Shown here piece after piece: positions 9,242-16,978 of a stretch of 64,000 nt of DNA. Made by a program: the position numbers and the translations under genes. How positions within the stretch are numbered: position 1 is the first letter of the stretch; the number at the start of each line of letters is the position of its first letter. The notes beneath the pieces are model-generated. The model saw only the letters and a program-made list of their open reading frames with translations. It did not search any database and was not told the origin of the DNA. This stretch comes from UBA10649 sp965278965 (lineage in GTDB: Bacteria; Actinomycetota; Actinomycetes; S36-B12): assembly GCA_965278965.1 (NCBI GenBank), contig OZ257127.1, positions 1,984,001 through 2,048,000 of the forward strand. Direction: 5' to 3'.

Positions 9242-11181
9242 TGCGAGAAGTCCATCTCGATGTCGAGCGGCTGGTTCTGCACGAGGCTGACGCTCGCCGT
9301 CGCCCCGGACATCTCCGTGCTCGTGGCCGCGGTGCCCGTCGCGCTGGTCGCCGCCCAGCCCGTCGGCGCCGTGACCTGCACGGTCATGGACGGGGCGATG
9401 AACAAGGACTGCGGCTCAGCGCGCAGGCGGTAGCGCAGCGACCCGTCGGCGGCGCTGAACGTCCCGGCCGGCAGCCGGTACGACACGGAGACCGAGTTCT
9501 GGCCGCCCGGCTCGGTCCAGCCGACGACGCGGATCAGCTTGTGGCCGAAGCCGTCCAGGACCCAACCGCGCCCGAGCTGTGGATGGCCGCGGAACGGGCG
9601 GACCGCGTAGTCCGACGGGTACGCGGCGGCGTAGTCGACCGCCTCGTCGGGCACGTACATCATGTAGGCGTTCTTCACCCAGGAGGTCTCGTACCCGACG
9701 CGTTCGGGCGGGCCCTCGGGGCGGTCCGCGGGGGTCGCGTTCGTCACCGTCATCTGCTGCGTCACCCGCGCCGAGCCGTCCGCGGCGAGCTGCACGGTGA
9801 CCAGCACGTTGCGCTGCTGGAAGACGTCGACCTTGCTCTGGTTGCCGTTCTGCGTGTACAGCGCCGACCAGTCACCGGTCCCCGGATCGTCGACCTCGCC
9901 GGCCGTGCCGCTCTCGCGGGCGATCTCCTCCAGCGACGGGTTGCGCATCCAGAACTGGACGTGGCGCCCGGGCGCGGTCGTCAGCATCGCCTTGGCGACC
10001 GTGATGATGTCGTCGCCGGACAGGATGCGCTGGAGCAGGTCGTCGATGAGCTTCTGGTTCGCCTGCTGCCGCTCCTCGGCGTTCTCCTGGCCGAACTGCT
10101 GGTAGGCGTCGATCAGCAGGATCTGGCCCAGTCGAGGTCCGTCGACGGTGCCATACGTCTCGGACTGCAGGGGCCCGGTCGCGTCGAGGACCGCACTGAT
10201 CGCCGTCAGGTCGAGGGTGATGATGCCGTCGACCGCCGGGTAGTCGCCGCCCTCCCAGGCTCCCGCCATCTCCTTGGCCGAGAACAGCATGTTGGGGTGC
10301 GTGTTCGTGACCACGAACGGCGCGGTGCGGGGGTTGCCTTCGAAGAACGGGTTGCCGGCCGGGCCCCACCACGTCACGGGGGCGTTGAGCGGCGGGAAGA
10401 GCTGGGTGCTCGTCTGGCCCTTGATCGGGATCGAGATGCGCCCGTCGTCGAACTCGACAAGGACCAGGCTCAGCGGCGCACCGCCGGCTGCGCGCATCTC
10501 GGCCTGGTTGTCGATCGCGACGAGGTAGCGCCGGACACCGTTCGCGCCGAGGGCGTCCGGAAGGACGGGCGCGATCGTCTCCAGCGCCTCCATCGCCTCC
10601 TTGACCGGCTCCATCTCCGTCAGGGCCTTGTCGCGCACCCGGCGCAACGGGGATGCGGCGGTGCCGTCGGCGGAGATCGCCGTGACGGCCGCGACGGCGG
10701 CGCGCAGGTGAGTGGCGGCGACGTCGACGCGGTCGGGGAGGTCGGTCAGCAGGTCGAGGTTGACCGCACCGTCGCTGAAGATCTTCGGACCGCCACCCTT
10801 GCCCGACAGGTCGCCGTACAGCGAGAGCAGCCCGCCCGTGCTGGCGGTGACGTCCTCGGACGCCGAGGCGACCAGCCGCCAGTTGTCGACGGCGGTGGCG
10901 GCCATCGGGACCCGCCCGACGATGTCGAGCTGGGCGCTGGCTGCTGACCGGGACACCAGCCCGGCGGAGCTCACCGCGGCGTCGTACTCCGCCCGCGCGA
11001 CGTCGTAGTCCCCTCCGAGCACGTTGTCCGCAGCACCGGAGAGGTGGCTCTGCAGCCCGTAGCCCCCCAACGCCAGGTTCGCCACGGAGTAGACGAGTCC
11101 CGCCTGGAGCCAGAGCAGGAAGCCGCCGACCACGACGACGAGGGCCCCGCCCAGCACGAGATGCGTGCGGGAAGGGGTCAC
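9238..11181 (-). CDS. DUF4012 domain-containing membrane-anchored protein
   Basis: The 647-residue protein has one N-terminal membrane anchor (about residues 8-27) and a large extracytoplasmic domain. The middle carries the DUF4012 hallmarks: RRYLVAIDNQAEMRAAGGAP, a GDYPAVDGIITLDLTAISAVL block, and ALYTQNGNQSKVDVFQQR near the C-terminus. DUF4012 proteins recur in actinobacterial exopolysaccharide loci, but their reaction is not established. The start is the GTG at 11181. A TATACT hexamer lies 6 bp upstream on the same strand, so the transcript is probably leaderless. Reading further upstream would cross the divergent promoter and the neighbouring gene. Confidence 0.82.
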   Translation of the reverse strand: MTPSRTHLVLGGALVVVVGGFLLWLQAGLVYSVANLALGGYGLQSHLSGAADNVLGGDYDVARAEYDAAVSSAGLVSRSAASAQLDIVGRVPMAATAVDNWRLVASASEDVTASTGGLLSLYGDLSGKGGGPKIFSDGAVNLDLLTDLPDRVDVAATHLRAAVAAVTAISADGTAASPLRRVRDKALTEMEPVKEAMEALETIAPVLPDALGANGVRRYLVAIDNQAEMRAAGGAPLSLVLVEFDDGRISIPIKGQTSTQLFPPLNAPVTWWGPAGNPFFEGNPRTAPFVVTNTHPNMLFSAKEMAGAWEGGDYPAVDGIITLDLTAISAVLDATGPLQSETYGTVDGPRLGQILLIDAYQQFGQENAEERQQANQKLIDDLLQRILSGDDIITVAKAMLTTAPGRHVQFWMRNPSLEEIARESGTAGEVDDPGTGDWSALYTQNGNQSKVDVFQQRNVLVTVQLAADGSARVTQQMTVTNATPADRPEGPPERVGYETSWVKNAYMMYVPDEAVDYAAAYPSDYAVRPFRGHPQLGRGWVLDGFGHKLIRVVGWTEPGGQNSVSVSYRLPAGTFSAADGSLRYRLRAEPQSLFIAPSMTVQVTAPTGWAATSATGTAATSTEMSGATASVSLVQNQPLDIEMDFSQ

Positions 11182-11195
11182 CAGCGGAGTATAGA
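11182..11195. promoter_or_regulatory. Overlapping divergent -10 elements
   Basis: On the minus strand TATACT spans 11193-11188 and is followed after 6 bp by the GTG of the DUF4012 gene, the geometry of a leaderless promoter. On the plus strand TATAGA occupies 11190-11195 and could serve the GT2 gene with a leader of about 70 nt. The two hexamers share four base pairs. Neither has a strong -35 sequence. Confidence 0.6.
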
Positions 11196-11271
11196 TTCGC
11201 TCCCCGAGCCGGAACGGGCCTGCGCGGGCAGTCGGACGGGCTGTCTCGGCGCCCAAGGGGAGGAGGTCGAC

Positions 11272-11979
11272 ATGGCGGAACCGGACCTGTCCGTCGTCAT
11301 GCCGGCCTACAACGAGGAGCGCACGATCGCGGAGTCGGTCGCCCGGGTCCTCGCACAGCCGTTCGTCCGTGAGGTCGTCGTCGTGGACGACGGCTCCCGC
11401 GACGAGACGCTCACCCGCCTCCGTGCGGTCGACGACCCGCGGGTGCGGGTCCTGGCGCACGGGGTCAACCGCGGCAAGGGCGCTGCCCTGCGGACCGGGT
11501 TCGCGGCCACGACGAGCCCCTTCGTCGCCGTGCAGGACGCCGACCTCGAGTACGACCCGGCCGACCTCGCCAGCCTGCTCGTGCCGCTGCGGGACGGTCG
11601 GGCCGATGTCGTCTACGGCTCACGGTTCTCCGGCTCCCGGGAGCATCGCGTCCTGTACTACTGGCACAGCGTCGGCAACCGCGTGCTCACGACGCTGTCC
11701 AACATGGCCACGAACATCAACCTGACCGACATGGAGACCTGCTACAAGGTCTTCCGCCGCGACGTCATCGCCTCCCTGGAACTGCGCGAGGACCGCTTCG
11801 GCTTCGAGCCGGAGGTGACGGCCCGCATCGCCGCCCAGGGCTACCGGATCTACGAGGTCGGCATCTCGTACTCCGGTCGGACGTACGGCGAGGGCAAGAA
11901 GATCGGCTGGCGCGACGGCGTACGCGCCGTCTACGTCATCGGCAAGTACGCCGTCCTCACCAGGCGCGAGCAGCGATGA
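11272..11979 (+). CDS. GT2-family glycosyltransferase, dolichyl/polyprenyl-phosphate sugar synthase type
   Basis: This 235-residue protein starts at an ATG after a strong ribosome binding site (AGGGGAGGAGG). It begins PDLSVVMPAYNEERTI and has VVVDDGSRDET, NRGKGAALRTG and a VQDADLEYDP acidic motif. This is the pattern of Dpm1/polyprenyl-phosphate-mannose or glucose synthases rather than processive transferases. It would charge a polyprenyl phosphate with a sugar on the cytoplasmic face. The next gene, a polytopic membrane protein, overlaps it by 4 bp (ATGA) and could be the enzyme that uses the lipid-linked sugar outside. Specificity (Man, Glc or other) cannot be read from the sequence. Confidence 0.85.
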   Translation: MAEPDLSVVMPAYNEERTIAESVARVLAQPFVREVVVVDDGSRDETLTRLRAVDDPRVRVLAHGVNRGKGAALRTGFAATTSPFVAVQDADLEYDPADLASLLVPLRDGRADVVYGSRFSGSREHRVLYYWHSVGNRVLTTLSNMATNINLTDMETCYKVFRRDVIASLELREDRFGFEPEVTARIAAQGYRIYEVGISYSGRTYGEGKKIGWRDGVRAVYVIGKYAVLTRREQR

Positions 11980-13847
11980 ACGCGCCGAGCCTCGCGGTCC
12001 TGCTGACCTGGGCGCTGGCCCTGGCCTGGTTCTGCGTGGTCGGCGCCTGGGCGGGCGCGCTCGCGCGGCCCGCCGTCGGCGTCCTCGGTGCCGTCCGGGT
12101 GTCGTTGTGGATCGGCTTCGGCGTCGTCACGGCGTTCGTGCTCGCCGCCGGGCTGATCTGGCCCCTGCGCGGTTCGGCCGCGGTGGCGGCGTCGATCGTC
12201 CTGACGGTCGTGGCCGTCGCCATCTGGGTCCTCGTCCGGCTACGGCGCGGTCCCGTCGCCGCGGCGGGCCTGGTCCTCACGCGGTCGTGGTGGGCGGTCG
12301 TCCCGGTACTCGCACTGGTCGTGGTCGCCGTCGTGGCCGCGCACTCGGTCTTCGGCCCGGTCACGAACTACGACACGGGCCTGTACCACCTGAACGCGAT
12401 CCAGTACGCGCAGGACTTCCCGACGATCCACGGCCTGGCGAACCTACACACCCGGCTCGGCACCAACGTCAGCGCGTTCAACCTCGCCGCGTTTGGCAGC
12501 AACACCTTCTGGGGTGACGACGCATTCCGACTGGTCGCCGGCCTGTTCGTGATGACCGGCTTCGCCGACGTCGCCCTGCGCGTTCTGGACGGCGGGGCGC
12601 GCACCTGGCGTCGCCCGGGCACGTACGTCCTCGTCCTCGCCCTGGCTGCCGCGATCCCGCTGCTCCTGCACGACCCCGGCTACCGGATCGCCAGCCCGTC
12701 ACCCGACACCATGGCGATGGTCGTGACCATCGTCGCCGGGGCGTACCTGGTCGACGCGCTGGCGACCCGAGAGCACGCGTGGACGGCTGTGGCCATCGTG
12801 GTCGCGGCGCTCGCGGCGAGCACCCGCACGCAGCTGTGGGTGGTCTTCGCGATGACGGCCGTCGTCCTCTTGGTCAGCTGGGCGCTGGCTCGCCGACGGC
12901 ACGAACGGCCCGACCTCGGGTCGCGGGCGCTCGTCGTCGCCGGATCGGTCCTCGCGGTCGCGACCGGCGTCCTGATGGCCGTACGTGACGTGATCCTCAG
13001 CGGCTGGCTGCTGTTCCCCGCGAGCTACCTGCCGATGCCGGTGGACTGGCGGGTCCCGAAGGCCGCAGCGGACTCGACCCGCGACTGGATCTTGTCGTGG
13101 GCCCGCGACACCTCGGTGGGTCCGGACAAGACGCTGGCCTCGTGGTACTGGCTCGGCTCGTGGTTCACGCGGACCCTCGAGGACAACTGGGTGCGGGCGG
13201 GCCTGGCGCTGCTGGTCGTCGGGGTCATCGTGTGGGCGGTGGCCGCCGTTGCCGGGCGGCGGCTCGGGGCGGGCCAGGCGGACGACCAGGCCGACAAGGC
13301 AGACCAGAGCCCGACCGGCGGCGTCGGCGGCTGGCCCGTCCTCGTCCTCGCGCTGCTGCCGACGCTCGCCGGGCTCGGTGCGTGGTTCTTCACCGCACCG
13401 GACCCCCGCTTCGCGTGGGGCTCGCTGCTGCTTCTCGGCGCCATCCCGGCCGGGCTCGCGTTCGTCCGCCTGCGCGTCTTGTGGCCGACGTTCGGCGATG
13501 ACCGCCCCGGTCCTGCGGGCGTGATCGCGACCGGGCTTCTGGCCCTGGTCGCCGTGCCGTACGGGGTGGCCCAGGCTCGCGCCGCCGGCGACCTGACAGC
13601 GGCCATCCCGACCGAGATCCGGACCTATGAGGCCGGACCGGTGACAGTCGTCGCCGCCGTCGCCCCGCTCGCGCGGCCGCCCATCGAGGCCTACCGTCTC
13701 GGCGACGGCAACGACATCGGGCTGACCCAGGGCGGCGACCAGTGCTGGGCGTTCACTCCGTGCATGCCGTACCCCAACGACGCCCTGCGGTTCCGTGGCC
13801 CCACCCTCGCCGACGGCTTCACGACCGTCGAGACACCCGCTCCCTAG
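11976..13847 (+). CDS. Polytopic membrane protein, LIC_10190-like / possible GT-C transferase
   Basis: The 623-residue protein has about 12 or more hydrophobic segments and a C-terminal extracytoplasmic tail with a CWAFTPCMPYP motif. After the early membrane segments comes NYDTGLYHLNAIQ at about residues 130-142, an acidic loop motif shared by LIC_10190-type membrane proteins and reminiscent of the catalytic loop of GT-C enzymes. The gene overlaps the preceding polyprenyl-sugar synthase by 4 bp, arguing that the two act as a pair: one makes a lipid-linked sugar, the other transfers it outside. The paralogue-like gene on the other strand (7226-9241) has a comparable layout. Confidence 0.6.
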   Translation: MNAPSLAVLLTWALALAWFCVVGAWAGALARPAVGVLGAVRVSLWIGFGVVTAFVLAAGLIWPLRGSAAVAASIVLTVVAVAIWVLVRLRRGPVAAAGLVLTRSWWAVVPVLALVVVAVVAAHSVFGPVTNYDTGLYHLNAIQYAQDFPTIHGLANLHTRLGTNVSAFNLAAFGSNTFWGDDAFRLVAGLFVMTGFADVALRVLDGGARTWRRPGTYVLVLALAAAIPLLLHDPGYRIASPSPDTMAMVVTIVAGAYLVDALATREHAWTAVAIVVAALAASTRTQLWVVFAMTAVVLLVSWALARRRHERPDLGSRALVVAGSVLAVATGVLMAVRDVILSGWLLFPASYLPMPVDWRVPKAAADSTRDWILSWARDTSVGPDKTLASWYWLGSWFTRTLEDNWVRAGLALLVVGVIVWAVAAVAGRRLGAGQADDQADKADQSPTGGVGGWPVLVLALLPTLAGLGAWFFTAPDPRFAWGSLLLLGAIPAGLAFVRLRVLWPTFGDDRPGPAGVIATGLLALVAVPYGVAQARAAGDLTAAIPTEIRTYEAGPVTVVAAVAPLARPPIEAYRLGDGNDIGLTQGGDQCWAFTPCMPYPNDALRFRGPTLADGFTTVETPAP

Positions 13848-13871
13848 CGGTGGCTGGAGCACGGCACCGCT
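13846..13871. terminator. Hairpin between convergent genes
   Basis: AGCGGTG at 13846-13852 pairs with CACCGCT at 13865-13871 around a 12-nt loop. It begins in the stop region of the membrane-protein gene and faces the 3' end of the TetR gene. No T-run follows, as is usual in this genome. Confidence 0.45.
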
Positions 13872-13895
13872 GACGGGGGCGTACCGGTCGGGTCG

Positions 13896-14549
13896 TCAGG
13901 TGACGTCGGGCGCGGACGCCTGGACGTGCGTGTTGAGCAGGGGCAGGCCGCCGGCGATCGCGTCGATCGCCACGAAGGCGTCATCCGTCGCGAACTCGCC
14001 GCTGCCGTCGCTGTCCACGAGTGCACGCGATGCACCGAGCAGCGCGCCGTGGAGGGCGCCGGCATGGGCAAGGACCTCGACATCGTCGGCTGGTCGGCCC
14101 AGGCGATCGGCCAGGAGCAGCCCGAGTAGCTCGAAAGTCTTGAAGGCCTCGCTCAGCCAGGCGTCGTGCAGGGCGGGCACCTGGCGAGCGATGCCGGCAC
14201 GCAGCCGCTGGTCGGCCATCTGCGCATCCGTGATCCGAGCGACGGCCAGCCGCATCGCAGCCGTGATCGCCTCGAGCGCGGTCAGGTCGGCCGGCTGCGC
14301 CAGGAACTCCTCCAGGACCCTGGGAGCGATCGCGTCGTAGACCACGAGCTCTTCCTTGCTGGGGAAGTAGCGGAAGAACGTCGACGTCGACACGCCCGCC
14401 GACTCGCAGATCTGCTCGATGGTCGTCGCGTCGTAGCCGTCCTCGGTGAACAGGCGCAGGGCGGCGCGCTGGATCTCGCGTCGCGTCCGCTCCCGGTTCC
14501 GTTCGCGCAGGCCGGGCGTCGGCTTGGTCGGCCGTATGCGTGGACTCAT
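13896..14549 (-). CDS. TetR-family transcriptional regulator
   Basis: This 217-residue protein has an N-terminal helix-turn-helix: RRAL-type helix, LFTEDGYDATTIEQICESAG and VSTSTFFRYFPSKEEL, the standard TetR DNA-binding layout. The C-terminal two thirds are helical and have no recognisable ligand class. A GAGGAGGA ribosome binding site lies 9 nt before the ATG at 14549, which decides this start over a longer one. It is divergent from the small leader ORF and secreted protein at 14744-15351. An inverted repeat at 14708-14730 in the shared intergenic space is the likely operator. It probably represses the divergent pair and itself. Confidence 0.85.
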   Translation of the reverse strand: MSPRIRPTKPTPGLRERNRERTRREIQRAALRLFTEDGYDATTIEQICESAGVSTSTFFRYFPSKEELVVYDAIAPRVLEEFLAQPADLTALEAITAAMRLAVARITDAQMADQRLRAGIARQVPALHDAWLSEAFKTFELLGLLLADRLGRPADDVEVLAHAGALHGALLGASRALVDSDGSGEFATDDAFVAIDAIAGGLPLLNTHVQASAPDVT

Positions 14550-14707
14550 CGGGCATGTCCTCCTCGCCCCCATGATCGCATCGGCGGCGCCCAGCGACAG
14601 CAGCGGCGCCGTGCTGACCTGGCCACAGGTCTCGCCTGCTTGCCACTGCGCCCACGGGTGAGATTGACGATGGCGACGCTGCGTGCCAAGATCCAGAACT
14701 CACACCC

Positions 14708-14730
14708 AAATTGACATTGACTGTCGATTT
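14708..14730. promoter_or_regulatory. Candidate TetR operator
   Basis: AAATTGACA (14708-14716) and TGTCGATTT (14722-14730) form an inverted repeat with 8 of 9 positions matching and a 5-bp spacer. It contains a TTGACA -35-like hexamer and lies 13 bp before the leader ORF that precedes the secreted protein gene. Size and symmetry suit a TetR dimer site. Confidence 0.5.
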
Positions 14731-14743
14731 GGAAGGAAGATCC

Positions 14744-14821
14744 ATGTACTCCGACGATGGCGCCGCGTCCTCGTCTCCTGGCACACCCGACTCGCTCCTT
14801 GACCAGAAGGACCCCGAATGA
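14744..14821 (+). CDS. 25-residue leader peptide coupled to the secreted protein gene
   Basis: An ATG at 14744 follows GGAAGGAAG, a better ribosome binding site than any near the next start. It encodes MYSDDGAASSSPGTP and ten further residues, and its TGA overlaps the ATG at 14818 (ATGA). Translation of the downstream secreted protein is therefore probably coupled to this short ORF. The peptide is acidic and unstructured and has no membrane segment. It may be purely a regulatory leader. Alternatively the 14744 ATG is simply a upstream start with no product function. Confidence 0.5.
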   Translation: MYSDDGAASSSPGTPDSLLDQKDPE

Positions 14822-15351
14822 GCCTGCGCCGAACCCTTGCCGCCATCGCGGTCGGCACGACAGTGACGGCGTCCGCGCTCGTCGCCGGAGCCCCGCCGGC
14901 CGCCGCGGACCAGACGTGGGTCCAGTCGTTCGAGCGGCCCAGCGCGCAGGCGCCGTGCACCGCCCCAGTCGACGAGACCCCGTGGCAGGCTGGCTGGGTC
15001 GGGTCGCCGGAGTGGACCCCCACGTGGGAGCAGTGGCCGAACGGCGGCACGGGCGGCTGGACCTGCTCTCGCTCGATCACGTGGGCGTTCGACGCCGCGG
15101 CCTACCCCTCGGCCGGCTGCGTCACGTACAACGGCTCGAACTACCTGCAGTTCGCCGGCGGGTGGGCCATCTCGCCGGGGTCGGACGTCTACTCCGACTC
15201 CTCGTGCACGACGTTCCTCGGCCCCTTGGGCACATCCGTCGTCTACGCCCCCGCAGGGTTCGATGCGCTGTCGCTGTGCCGGGAGGCATTCGGCCCGGTC
15301 GGTGCGGTCGCAGCCCTCGACAACTCCGTCTTCAGGTGCGAGGTGGGCTAG
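14818..15351 (+). CDS. Secreted protein of unknown function
   Basis: This 177-residue protein has a clear signal peptide (residues 1-30, RR near the start and APPAAA before the predicted cut). The mature part is rich in W, S, G and Y and has about six cysteines, suggesting disulfides outside the cell. Motifs such as WVQSFERPSAQAPC and the spaced tryptophans recall carbohydrate-binding folds, but I do not recognise a family. It is preceded by a coupled 25-codon ORF and a candidate operator for the divergent TetR regulator. Its stop overlaps the stop region of the convergent sugar transferase gene. Confidence 0.75.
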   Translation: MSLRRTLAAIAVGTTVTASALVAGAPPAAADQTWVQSFERPSAQAPCTAPVDETPWQAGWVGSPEWTPTWEQWPNGGTGGWTCSRSITWAFDAAAYPSAGCVTYNGSNYLQFAGGWAISPGSDVYSDSSCTTFLGPLGTSVVYAPAGFDALSLCREAFGPVGAVAALDNSVFRCEVG

Positions 15352-16868
15352 TACGCGCCGTCGCCGACGAGGATCGCCTTGGCGGTCTTCGCGACGATGA
15401 CGAGGTCGAGGGCCGGTGACCAGTTCTCGACGTAGTCGAGGTCCAGGCGCATGCGCTCGTCCCAGTCGACCTGCTTGCGGCCCGACACCTGCCACAGGCC
15501 GGTCAGGCCCGGCTTGGTCAGGTGCCGTCGGTGGTCGACGTCGCCCAGGAGTGGCATCTCCTCGACCAGGACCGGGCGCGGCCCGACGAGCGACATCGAC
15601 CCGGTGATGACGTTGAGCACCTGCGGCATCTCATCGATGCTCCATCGGCGCAGGAACCGGCCGAACGGCGTGATGCGCGGGTCGCCCCTGTAGCGATCGG
15701 CGATCGAGCCGTCCGGGCTGCCGATGACCTCGGCGCGCAGCTTGTCCGAGCCGACGTACATCGACCGGAACTTCGGGAAGTGGATGATCTGGCCACCCCG
15801 GCCGACGCGCTGCTGGACGTACAGGATCGGTCCACGGCTGCTGACCTTGACGCCGATCGCGGCGACCAGCATGAACGGCAGGAAGAGCAGCAGCAGCGCG
15901 ATCCCGAACACGATGTCGAGCGTGCGCTTGATCGCCCGCTTGGGGCCGGTCAGGTGCGGCTCGTCCAGGTGCAGCAGCGGCAGGTCCGCGGCCATGCGCA
16001 TGGTGACGCGCGGACCGGCGACGTCGCCGACGGCAGGCGCCACGAGGAGGTCGACGCGCGGACCCTCCAGACGCCACGCGAGTCGTTGGATCACTTGCTG
16101 TCCCAGGGCCGGCGAGCCCGCGACCGCGACCGTGTCGGCATCCGACAGGGAGATGCGGGCCATGACCTCGTCCAGCCACGCGTCGAGCCCGTCCGCATTC
16201 GCATCGACGAGCGGCTCGTCGATGACGTCGACGACGGCGAAGCCGGCAACCGGGTCTCGGTCGAGAAGGTCGACGATGTCGCCGCGCATCGGCTCGGCGC
16301 CCACGACGACCGTGCGGTGCAGGAAGTGGCCGTAGCGGCGCTCATGACGCAGCCACGCGCGCAGGCTCCAGCGGACCGACAGCAGGAGCAGCAGGCCGAC
16401 GGCGAAGGTGATGAGCACGAAGCCGCGGGAAAGGTCGAGCTTGAGGGCGAACGCGACGATAGCGACCGCTCCGAAGACCGTCGCCGTGGCGGAGACGACG
16501 CGCTTGAACTCCTCCGAGCCGACGCCGAGCATCCGCGTGTCGTAGGCACCGCGCAGGATGAGGACGACCATCCACGACACGACGACCACGACCACCAAGG
16601 ACACGTACGTGGGGTCGTTGAGCTCGACCGAGTAGGGGATCGCCCACCGCAGGACGAAGCCGACGATGCCGGCGACGAGGACGGCGATGAAGTCCAGCAC
16701 GACGGCCCGGATCGCGTAGACCCGCAGCGGGTCGCGTCGAAGGTGTGGACGGTCGCGGTGGGAGTGCGCCTCGGCCCAGCCGATCCGCGCGGGCATCCGC
16801 AACGGGATCGTGTGGTGCTCGTCCGCGCGGGCGGTCGCGTCGGTGCTGTCACGCTCTTCGAGCGACAC
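15348..16868 (-). CDS. Polyprenyl-phosphate sugar-1-phosphate transferase (WbaP/exopolysaccharide initiating type)
   Basis: The 506-residue protein has four or five N-terminal membrane segments, then a CoA-binding/Rossmann-like soluble domain. A further membrane-associated helix begins the catalytic domain: KRAIKRTLDIVFGIALLLL, KFRSMYVGSD, PQVLNVITGSMSLVGPRPVL and LTGLWQVSGR. These are the blocks of bacterial sugar transferases that place a sugar phosphate on undecaprenyl phosphate and so start polysaccharide synthesis. The GTG at 16868 is chosen because GGAGG lies 5 nt upstream; a TACCGT -10 hexamer (16903-16898) lies further up. This gene is the logical first enzyme for the surrounding glycan locus. 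Confidence 0.92.
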   Translation of the reverse strand: MSLEERDSTDATARADEHHTIPLRMPARIGWAEAHSHRDRPHLRRDPLRVYAIRAVVLDFIAVLVAGIVGFVLRWAIPYSVELNDPTYVSLVVVVVVSWMVVLILRGAYDTRMLGVGSEEFKRVVSATATVFGAVAIVAFALKLDLSRGFVLITFAVGLLLLLSVRWSLRAWLRHERRYGHFLHRTVVVGAEPMRGDIVDLLDRDPVAGFAVVDVIDEPLVDANADGLDAWLDEVMARISLSDADTVAVAGSPALGQQVIQRLAWRLEGPRVDLLVAPAVGDVAGPRVTMRMAADLPLLHLDEPHLTGPKRAIKRTLDIVFGIALLLLFLPFMLVAAIGVKVSSRGPILYVQQRVGRGGQIIHFPKFRSMYVGSDKLRAEVIGSPDGSIADRYRGDPRITPFGRFLRRWSIDEMPQVLNVITGSMSLVGPRPVLVEEMPLLGDVDHRRHLTKPGLTGLWQVSGRKQVDWDERMRLDLDYVENWSPALDLVIVAKTAKAILVGDGAY

Positions 16869-16978
16869 GCGCACCTCCGAGGTCGGCAAGCCCGTTCACG
16901 GTATCAGCGCGGGCACGATCGGCCTCGATCCGAGCGCTCCCGCGGCGACACTTTGCCGGATCGTTACCCGGCCCTTGC

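Noticed and set aside
12699..13862. Minus-strand frame of 387 codons opposite the polytopic membrane gene
   Set aside because: Hydrophilic, repetitive Arg/Asp/Gly translation without motifs, fully antisense to a well-supported gene.
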